NCBI GenBank assembly: GCA_014084085.1
Contig: NPFB01000095.1
Location: 146,059 to 162,138, forward strand
Reading direction: 5' to 3'
From: Hondaea fermentalgiana
Taxonomy: Eukaryota > Sar > Bigyra > Thraustochytrida > Thraustochytriidae
DNA: 16,080 bases
A program made the translations under genes and the position numbers. The stretch's first letter is position 1, and each line of letters starts with the position of its first letter. This document shows positions 1 through 6,505 of this stretch, in pieces. The notes beneath the pieces were generated by a model. The model had not been told where the DNA came from, did no database searches, and worked only from the letters and a program-made list of their open reading frames with translations.

Positions 1-534
1 GGGGGGGGGCGCGCACACACCAGCACACACGACCCGTCCCCGCGGCGCGCACGGGGGTCCCCGGAGGGTGGGTCTCTTGCTGGGCGGGGTGCAGGGCCAA
101 AGAGGAGTGCTCGAGGAGAAGCGCGGCGTGGCAGTGGAGACGGACGGGGTGAGCGGCCGGGAGGAAAGATAGGAAAGGAGTGGAGAGGAAAGCGCGAGGT
201 TTGCAGTCTTGGACTTGGGTCGGCTTTTGGTTTGGGTTTTAAGGGTTTCCTTAGTCAGATTAGCATCTTCTCTCCCTTGATACGAAATACAGGGGGACGA
301 AGAGGAGGGAGACGAAGAAGCAAAGCTGGAAAGCAGCACAAACCGACCGCTTGGCGTGCGCGCAGGCCCGAGGCACGCCACGCAAGCCGCGCGCAAGGCT
401 TCCAGTACGAGGGGGGGCGCTCGCTCGCGCGGACCTCCTGCAGGTTCGCGCGGCGGAGCGGCGAGGACAGCGCTTCGCGTGGTGAGCGAGCTAAAGGGAC
501 GACCGACCTAACCGTCGGTCGCGGCAAGACAAAC
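1..534 (+). promoter_or_regulatory. Upstream region and 5' UTR of the CENP-H-like gene
   Basis: No supported gene. The stretch opens with a G run and CA-rich sequence and is purine-rich around 100-200. An open frame runs from about 232 into the CENP-H-like coding sequence, but its first codon is TTG and its translation is Arg/Ala-rich without family resemblance, so I treat it as leader sequence. No clear TATA box is seen. A short hairpin lies just before the ATG (listed separately). Confidence 0.4.
500..521 (+). promoter_or_regulatory. 5' UTR hairpin before the CENP-H-like start codon
   Basis: CGACCGAC (500-507) and GTCGGTCG (514-521) are perfect inverted repeats around a 6-nt loop, ending 13 nt before the ATG at 535. 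A GC-rich stem there could slow scanning ribosomes, or it may be chance. No other evidence supports a function. Confidence 0.3.
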
Positions 535-1447
535 ATGACGACGCTCGCGATGGCGCTCGAGGCCGTCGAGGAGGAGAGCGCGGCGCTTCTGCGCACAGCA
601 TTGCTGTTCCCGGCGCTTGTGCCCAGAAAACGAAAGCGAATCAAGGTCGCCTTTGCGAACGAAAAGATCGCGCTCAAGAGGGCGGCCTTGGAGGCCCAGC
701 GGGAGGATGAGGATAATTTGCGAAAGTTGAGGGCTCAACAACAGGCAGCAGGCGACGAGCGGCTGCCCGATGATCGTGTTGAAGCCGAGGAAAGACTTAA
801 GACAAGCATTGCACTTCTCAAGGTAAGTTATTATTGCAAATCGATTCATATCCAGAAGTGGTTTTCGCGTTTTCAAGCCCGAATCGCGATGCTTTGCTTT
901 GCTTTGCTCTGATTCTCACAACCGGGCAATTTTATCCTGCTCACCCACGCATGCGCAGACACAACTCTTTGATCTCACGGTGGACCTGCAACAGAATGAA
1001 GCCGTGCTTGAGAGGATTTTCTTGAGTAAAGTCGTTGCCAGCGAGTCCGCTAAAGAAGCAGCTGCAGCAGCGACACTTGATGCAGATGCCGCCGCTCGAG
1101 CAGCTGCAAATGCCGGTTTTATGGATCGCGACAAGCTCGCATCTCGCGTACTTAAACTCGCCCACGCCTGTCGGCTAGCAGAGGAAGAGGAAGCGAGCTT
1201 GCAACGCCAAGTGCTGCAGCGACAGACCGAGGCGAGGGAGAAGTGGGCTTCCAAGACAGTGCCATCGAGCCCCACGCATGACTCAGAGTCCTCTTCGCTC
1301 AAGCGTAGCGCTGCAGAGACTGCCCACTTGCGTCACCGAAATGCCTGGCTGCGTCACGTCCTAACGACGATGATGCTCGAGGCCAAGGTCAATTGGGCTG
1401 CCCATGCAGACCTTCGAGCAGTCATGATGGGAGACTCCATTCCCTAG
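535..1447 (+). CDS. CENP-H-like kinetochore protein (two exons)
   Basis: Exons 535-822 and 959-1447 are joined by a 136-nt phase-0 intron (GTAAGT donor, ATGCGCAG acceptor), giving 258 residues; human CENP-H has 247. Two blocks resemble CENP-H. Residues 37-57 (KVAFANEKIALKRAALEAQ) match the conserved start of the central helix, and residues 228-251 contain HVL..MMLEAKVNWA, matching the C-terminal HVF..LILGSKVNWAEDP signature. The rest is predicted helical with an Ala/Glu-rich coiled-coil middle (residues 120-190). In the family, CENP-H pairs with CENP-K in the constitutive centromere-associated network at the inner kinetochore. The ATG at 535 is chosen because upstream frame extension has no ATG and no homology; ATG 550 is an alternative. 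The stop lies inside a short tandem duplication. The family call comes from remembered motifs and was not searched. Confidence 0.72.
823..958 (+). other. Intron of the CENP-H-like gene
   Basis: GTAAGT donor at 823 and CAG acceptor ending at 958. It removes a frame break and joins ...SIALLK to TQLFDLTV... in phase 0. It is more AT-rich than the exons and holds a short GCTTT repeat near 893-908. Confidence 0.8.
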
Positions 1448-1498
1448 CTAGGCTCGTCATGATGGGTGACTGACTCTATTCCCTAGCTAGGCTCGTCA
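1421..1498 (+). repeat. Imperfect tandem duplication across the CENP-H-like stop codon
   Basis: A ~35-bp unit beginning GTCATGATGGG and containing ATTCCCTAGCTAGGCTC (1421-1455) is repeated at 1456-1494 with a 4-bp insertion and one substitution. The next copy begins GTCA at 1495 and then diverges. The real stop TAG is in the first copy, so the second copy carries a matching TAG that is out of use. Confidence 0.8.
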
Positions 1499-1599
1499 GG
1501 GCAATGATCAATATGTAATTCTTGTACTCTATCGTGACCGTCAATGCATCGGAAGATTGAACGAGCGACTTCCTTGTCAACACTTCAATAAGATCATTT

Positions 1600-1605
1600 T
1601 TTATT
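1600..1605 (-). terminator. Candidate polyadenylation signal AATAAA (minus strand)
   Basis: The plus strand reads TTTATT here, giving AATAAA on the minus strand. It is ~270 nt past the stop of the LRR gene at 1875 and ~44 nt past the end of the out-of-frame second transmembrane cassette at 1649. This spacing suggests the cassette now lies in the 3' UTR. Confidence 0.45.
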
Positions 1606-1648
1606 TGAAGTTGATCATCTCTTGGAGCTCATCATGCCGGTAATGTAA

Positions 1649-1874
1649 TCATGACTCGAACTCCAGATGGATGTCCCAAGCACTGGCAGCAACAGCGTCT
1701 TTGGTGTTCTCGTCGGCCTCGGTCTTGGCCGCGCGACGGCGGCGACGGATGACGACTGCGGCAAACACGGAGACAGCCACAAATGCACCAGCCACAGGAC
1801 CCACGATAAGCGCCAGCGGCACAGCCGACGACTCGTCGGTATGACACAGGTGGCACTCGTTTATCGCTGTCGGC
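1649..1874 (-). pseudogene. Second, out-of-frame transmembrane/tail cassette of the LRR gene
   Basis: In one minus-strand frame this stretch reads AEPTAI..., then a hydrophobic segment (VPLALIVGPVAGAFVAVSVF), then RRRRRAAKTEADEN and a short tail ending at 1649. It is almost the same as the C-terminus of the plus-strand paralogue (8570-8722) and more distantly like the transmembrane segment of the upstream gene, with a copy spacing of 270 bp (matching bases 2071 and 1801). The upstream gene stops at 1875 in a different frame, so this cassette is not translated unless a frameshift or an unseen splice joins it. It looks like the ancestral terminal exon sequence left behind after a tandem duplication. 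Confidence 0.6.
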
Positions 1875-4350
1875 TCAGCCGCAGTTAATCGCGGTGGGGA
1901 CTGCGTCTTTTGCGAAGTGGGCTGCGTCTGGTGCGTAGGGTTCTGCGTAGGGTTCTGCGAAGGGTTCTGCGAAGGGTTCTGCGTTGGCCTCGGTCTTGGT
2001 CGCGCGACGGCGGCGACGAAGGACGACAGCGGCACACAAGGATAAGGCCACAAACGCACCAGCGACAGGACCCACGATAAGCGCCACTGGCGTAGCCAAC
2101 GACTCGTCATCGGTAATCACTGTCGGCTCGGCTGTTGGATACTGTGTTGCAGTAGGTAGACATGAATCGAATTCCCCTGTTCCTTCGTACGGCCTGTTTG
2201 TCCCGGTGAGGGAAGCAGGAAGAACTGGCTGTGGCCCACAGAGAGGAACGTTATCAATGTTACTGCGCACCGGGATCATGTAAGCTTTCCTGCACCGCTA
2301 ATATCTCGCGAAGGACTTACAAGTAGGTCAGACTTGTCATGCTACTGAGCGCTTGAGGAAGCTCCGTAAGATCTGTGTCGGCGATGTTCCTGTTCGATCA
2401 ATTGTGAGTACGTTGACTACTGATTCCAGTGAGCGATTGTGTTGAACGTACAGTTGAGTGAGTTGTGTGAGTGCGGACAGACTTTCGGGAAGGGAGGTGA
2501 GAGGGTTGTCATGCATGTATCTATAACAACATTCAAAATGTTGGTTCCGTTCCAGCGGTTTGTTCGCGTTAGAGTTTATGCAATATCTTCCTCGACAACT
2601 CATGAGGAATTCGCTTGGACGTTTCACGTACAAGTAACGCATCTTGGTCAAAGCCCCAATCGAGGAAGGCAATTCCGTAAGCTTGTTGTCGTTGATTTCT
2701 CTGCAGTAAAGTTTAAAAAAAAGCGAATGTTAGCGGCAACTCTCATAGGTCTCGTCAATCACCCGACGAGGTCATCTGACTTACAGGTTATAAAGCTCGG
2801 AAAGCCCGGAAATACTGTCAGGAAGGGACGTGAGCTGGTTGGACTGTGAGGACCTATTGTTCGCGTGCTTGCGTTTGTGAGTGTGCTTGGACGTTTCTTG
2901 CAGACAAGAGCACGACCACCTTCGGTCACTTTCACGTACAAGGAAGTCAGCTTGGTCAAAGCCCCAATCGAGGAAGGCAGTTCCGTGAGCTTGTTGGATT
3001 CGACATTCCTGCAGAAAAGGTTTTGGAAAAAGCGAATGTTAGTGGCGACTCTTATAGGTCTCGTCAAGTACCCGATGAGATCATCTGACTTACAGCGTGG
3101 TAAGTTCGGTAAGTCCCGAAATGCTCTCGGGAAGGGCCGTGAGCAGGTTGGACTGTGGATTGCTGTTGTTCGCATGCTTGCGTTCGTCAGTGTGCTTGTA
3201 CATTTCTTGCAGACATCTTTAAGATCACGACCAGCTTCGGTCACTTTCACGTACAACTTTTGGAGCTTGGTCAGAGCCCCAATCGTGGAAGGCAAGTCCG
3301 TGAGCTCATTGTTGTTGATAAACCTGAAGGCAAAATTTTGGAAAAAGCGGATGTTAGTGGCAACTCTCGTCAATCACCCGATGAGATCATCTGACTTACA
3401 GAGTGATAAGCTCGGAAAACCCAGAGATGCTCTCGGGAAGGGACGTGAGCTGGTTGGACTGTGGGTGGCTGTTGTTTGTGTGCTTGCGTTCGTGAGTTTG
3501 CTTGCATGTTTCTTGCAGACAAAACGCACGACCAGCTTCGGTCACTTTCACGTACAAGGAAATCAGCTTGGTCAAAGCCCCAATCGAGGAAGGCACTTCG
3601 GTGAGGTTGTTATAACCGACATATCTGCAGTAAAGGTTTTGAGAAAAGCGAATGTCAGTGGCAGCTCTTTTAGGTCTCGTCAACCACCCGATGAGATTAT
3701 CTGACTTACAAAGTGGTGAGCTCGGATAGTCCGGAAAAACTGTCGGGGAGGGACGTGAGCTGGTTGTAATGTGAGTGGCTGTTGTTCGCGTGCTTGCGCT
3801 CGTGAGTGTGCTTGTACATGTCTTGCAGCCAAAGAGCACGACCAGCTTCGGTCACTTCCACGTACAATTTTTGGAGCTTGGTCAGAGCCCCGATCGAGGA
3901 AGGCAAGTCCATGAGCTCGTTATTGTTGATAAACCTGCAGGAAAGGTTTTGGGGAAAGCGAATGTTAGTGGCAGCTCTCTTAGGTCTCGCCAAATCGACG
4001 ATCTTGATGCACGTACAGGGCCTCAAGATTTGTCAGCTGGCCAACAGATCCAGAGATAGCCGTCAGCCCATTGAACGTCAGGTCGCTAGAGTTACAAACG
4101 GATGGGTGAGTATATCCTGCCAGTTCTTTGCAGCAAAGAAAACTTACAGGTACGTGAGCGAGGTCAAGGAGGAAAGGGCAGGCTCGAAAACGTCAGTGTT
4201 GTGGTCCTCGCCTTCGGCGATACCAGAGCCGCAGTCAGCACTGGTCGACGAGCCGTCACAAGGGGAAGGATTGCAGCTGCAGCTTGCGCCATTCGTCAAG
4301 GCTGAGGTACAGAGAAGGACCACCAGGAGTAGTTGATGCCGAAGCATCAT
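1875..4350 (-). CDS. LRR single-pass membrane protein with one LRR per exon (14 exons)
   Basis: Exons on the minus strand: 4148-4350, 4017-4085, 3866-3934, 3710-3778, 3556-3624, 3400-3468, 3255-3323, 3094-3162, 2940-3008, 2785-2853, 2632-2700, 2452-2520, 2321-2389 and 1875-2262, giving 472 residues. All introns are GT-AG, 58-111 nt and phase 2, and exons 2-13 are each exactly 69 nt. Residues 1-22 form a signal peptide (MMLRHQLLLVVLLCTSALTN), followed by a Cys-rich cap. Residues 68-344 hold twelve 23-residue LRRs of the form L..N.LT.LPSSIGALTKL..L. Then come an LCG cap motif (~351), a Pro/Thr stalk, a transmembrane helix (~403-425), RRRRR, and a tail with EPFA/EPYA repeats. No kinase or TIR domain is present. 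A surface recognition or adhesion role is inferred from architecture alone. Two ATGs (4350, 4347) are adjacent. Compared with the paralogue at 5706-8722 it lacks the large ectodomain between cap and helix. Confidence 0.85.
1935..1982 (-). repeat. 12-bp tandem repeat, four copies, in the LRR protein tail
   Basis: Four head-to-tail copies of a 12-bp unit (GTAGGGTTCTGC or GAAGGGTTCTGC on the plus strand). Translated on the minus strand they give EPFA, EPFA, EPYA, EPYA in the cytoplasmic tail, inserted between KTEAN and a FAKDAV segment that resembles the paralogue's AKDAVVASA end. The unit length keeps frame, so copy number can vary without breaking the protein. Confidence 0.85.
2632..4085 (-). 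repeat. Array of two-exon LRR units, period about 308 bp
   Basis: Exon pairs plus introns recur at 3934-3625 (310 bp), 3623/3624-3324 (301 bp), 3323-3009 (315 bp) and 3008-2701 (308 bp), with a partial unit starting at 2700. The first exon of each pair encodes an N.LT.LPSSIGALTKL type LRR, follows an intron ending in CTGCAG or CTTCAG, and has a GTACGT donor. The second encodes NQLTSLP.S.SGLSEL, follows an intron ending AACAACAG or AACAATAG, and has a GTAAGTCAG donor. Introns are conserved along with exons, so whole genomic units were duplicated. Confidence 0.85.
2780..3070 (-). repeat. Inverted-repeat arm 1 (near-identical core)
   Basis: The reverse complement of this segment (intron 8 from TACTTGACG, exon 9, intron 9, exon 10 and its donor) matches 5706-5996. 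By eye, about two differences are visible over ~288 bp. Beyond the core, similarity continues at a lower level to about 2160 (matching about 6600). Confidence 0.85.
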
Positions 4351-5118
4351 GGCGACAACTCCGGTCTTGCCTGAAGGGGACCAATCTGAGCTCTTGTTGG
4401 CTTCTGAACCGACAGCGAGAGCGTGCGTCTGTTGCGCGTCTACGGTGCCATGCCTCCTCGTTCGCCGGTCTACCATGCTTGTCCCGATTCACCTGGGATT
4501 TGGCGCCGATGAAGGGGGGTAACTTTCAACAAAATTTTCGGTTCAGAGGAGATCGGGGGATGACCAACCCGCTGTTCAATTGGACAAGCAAGTGACCAAC
4601 CCAATCCCTGAGACTGGCGGATCTTTCTCTCCTCCAATCCCGGTCACCCCTCCGCTCGCGTTTCACAGCGTCGGAAGCTGCTCTCTGCGCCACTGGCAGT
4701 GCACATCAAGTTGCGTTTCCTTTTCCCTCATCCATCACCTGCATGCTCATGGAGACAGAGCCACGCACGATCTGGTCGTCGGCCCGGAGCACGCGCACCG
4801 TTTCCTGGACAGCACCAGTACCTGGACAGCCTCTCGGCGGCAAGTACGTGCAGCTATGAACGTCAGCGACAGTTGCGAGTCTCCCGTACACCTGGCTGCT
4901 CTCTTCAACTCCGGGAACGGACTCGGAGACGCTGCACGCGACTGCGACGGCTTTGGTTGGTGCAGTGGTGTGGCGGGCGCCGCTGCAGCTTACAGTTAGT
5001 TTCTGTCGCAGTCGCGCGTTTGCTGCACTGTGAGTGGCCGCGGCACGTTCAAGGCATCGCCCGCAGCTGCTCCCTCGCGCGTGCGCAATTTCCGGCCGCC
5101 TGGAACATTCACCTTTCC

Positions 5119-5149
5119 GCTGCAGCTGCTGCTGCTGCTGCTGCTGCTC
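5119..5149 (+). repeat. CTG/CAG triplet tract
   Basis: GCTGCAGCTG followed by uninterrupted CTG triplets. In the plus-strand frames it would give polyLeu, polyCys or polyAla, and on the other strand polyGln, but no supported gene covers it. Confidence 0.8.
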
Positions 5150-5302
5150 GTGGCAGGGCGGATCGGCGACCTGCAGTGGCTATGTGCACCTACCTCGCCT
5201 ACCTACCACCACCACCTTCTTGTGGGCTCTTCCGAGCCGGGCCAGAGAAGATCGCTCACGGTTGGACCCCTTTCCGGTTGCAGTCGTCTTGGTGCAAGCC
5301 GC

Positions 5303-5398
5303 ACCGCAGCAGCTGGCAGCTGCAGCAGCAGCTGGCAGCTACCGCTGCAGGCAGTGCAGCTGGTAGCCTCTGCAGTAGCTGCTGCTGCTGCTGCTGCT
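5303..5398 (+). repeat. Interrupted CAG/CTG-rich repeat block
   Basis: A 16-bp direct repeat GCAGCAGCTGGCAGCT occurs at 5306-5321 and 5325-5340. Further GCAG/CTGCAG sequence follows, then a pure GCT/CTG tract at 5378-5398. The block is rich in self-complementary AGCTGC words and so could form hairpins. Confidence 0.75.
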
Positions 5399-5569
5399 AC
5401 TTTCTGCTGTGCCTAGGCTCGCGCGCATATCCAGTAGCAGCTCTTGGGCGGGTGGCCTTGCCACTGCCGTAATTTTGAAGTTGGTACTCGCGGAGCATCT
5501 GTGTGTTCTATCAGTAAATTCAGGTGTATCACCGCCCCTCAAAAGGTCACACACGCAGGTGGCAAGTGA

Positions 5570-5594
5570 GGGGGTGGGGGTAGGGGGGTGGGGG
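5570..5594 (+). other. G-quadruplex motif
   Basis: Four G runs of 5, 5, 6 and 5 bases are separated by loops of T, TA and T. This is a textbook G-quadruplex pattern with very short loops. It lies 111 bp before the point (5706) where the inverted LRR duplication begins. Confidence 0.75.
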
Positions 5595-5705
5595 TTTGAA
5601 TTGGTGTGGCGTCTGACGACGCTCTCGGTAACTTTTGCAGCTTTTTTGCAAAGGCCCTGATTGCGGCTGCGGTTTTCGTCTTCAGTGGACCCGATCTCTC
5701 GCTGC

Positions 5706-5996
5706 TACTTGACGAGACCTATAAGAGTCGCCACTAACATTCGCTTTTTCCAAAACCTTTTCTGCAGAAATGTCGAATCCAACAAGCTCACGGAACTGCC
5801 TTCCTCGATTGGGGCTTTGACCAAGCTGACTTCCTTGTACGTGAAAGTGACCGAAGGTGGTCGTGCTCTTGTCTGCAAGAAACGTCCAAGCACACTCACA
5901 AACGCAAGCACGCGAACAATAGGTCCTCACAGTCCAACCAGCTCACGTCCCTTCCTGACAGTATTTCCGGGCTTTCCGAGCTTTATAACCTGTAGG
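5706..5996 (+). repeat. Inverted-repeat arm 2 (near-identical core)
   Basis: Starts abruptly at TACTTGACGAGACC and matches the reverse complement of 2780-3070. It contains LRR exon 9 (5768-5836) and LRR exon 10 (5923-5991) with their introns. Visible differences: the first exon-9 base is A instead of G, and the exon-10 donor is GTAGGT instead of GTAAGT. Sequence to the left of 5706 is unrelated to the LRR gene. Confidence 0.85.
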
Positions 5997-6505
5997 TCAG
6001 ATGATCTCATCGGGTGGTTGACGAGACCTAAAAGAGCCGCCACTAACATTCGCTTTTTTTTTTTAACTTTACTGCAGATACATCAACCACAACGAGCTCA
6101 CAGAGTTGCCTTCCTCGATTGGGGCTTTGACCAAGCTGGGTCACCTGTACGTGAGACTTTCCTCATGAATTGTCGAGGAAGATATGGCATAAACTCTAAC
6201 GCGAACAACCCGCTGGAACGGAACTAACAATTTGATTCTTGTTATTGAGACATGCATGTCAATCCTCTCACCTCCCTTCCCGAAAGTCTGTCCGCACTCA
6301 CACAACTCACTCAGCTGTACGTTCAACACACTCGCTCACTGGAATCAGTAATTAACGTACTCATAATCGATTGAGCAGGGGCATAGCCGACACAGATCTT
6401 ACGGAGCTTCCTCAAGCGCTCAGTAGCATGACAAGTCTGACCTACTTGTAAGTCCTTTGCGAAATTCCTCTCCTGCAAGAAAGCTTACACGATTTCGATG
6501 CGCAG
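5706..6505 (+). pseudogene. 5'-truncated LRR exons of the inverted paralogue
   Basis: Remnants of LRR exons 9-13: 5768-5836, 5923-5991, 6078-6146, 6250-6316 and 6379-6447. The first three and the last are 69 nt with GT-AG neighbours. The fourth is only 67 nt because the acceptor changed from TATAG|AT to TTGAG|AC, so including it after exon 11 would shift frame; skipping it keeps frame because all junctions are phase 2. The signal-peptide exon and LRR exons 2-8 are absent. No upstream ATG in frame was found, so these exons are probably not translated as a secreted receptor. Confidence 0.65.

Larger units (their letters stand above)
4351..5705. other. Region without a supported gene between the inverted LRR genes
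   Basis: Several frames stay open on both strands (for example a plus-strand frame from 4699 starting with GTG, and a minus-strand frame of ~155 codons between about 5170 and 4706 without an early ATG). The translations are low-complexity or compositional, and no family is recognisable. The left end should contain the promoter of the minus-strand LRR gene. The right half holds CTG/CAG tracts and a G-quadruplex motif. No 5' exon for the plus-strand LRR paralogue could be identified. Confidence 0.5.

Noticed and set aside
232..534. N-terminal extension of the CENP-H-like reading frame
   Set aside because: Begins with TTG, is compositionally Arg/Gly-rich and has no counterpart in the family. 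The ATG at 535 gives the expected length.
1935..1982. CRISPR-like short repeats
   Set aside because: Four 12-bp head-to-tail copies with no spacers in a eukaryotic coding exon. A minisatellite, not a CRISPR array.
2865..3704. Long plus-strand open frame (279 codons) with repeated LGQSPNRGRQ-like motifs
   Set aside because: It is the antisense of the LRR exon array. Its repetition follows from the exon repeats, and the minus-strand spliced gene explains the sequence fully.
4706..5170. Minus-strand open frame of about 155 codons with a polyGln start
   Set aside because: No ATG near its beginning, no recognisable family, and no splice partner seen. Openness is expected in GC-rich low-complexity sequence.
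4699..5472. Plus-strand 257-codon open frame in the inter-arm spacer
   Set aside because: Starts with GTG, is Cys/Ser/Arg-rich because of CTG/CAG tracts, has no domain-like features, and competing frames are open on both strands.
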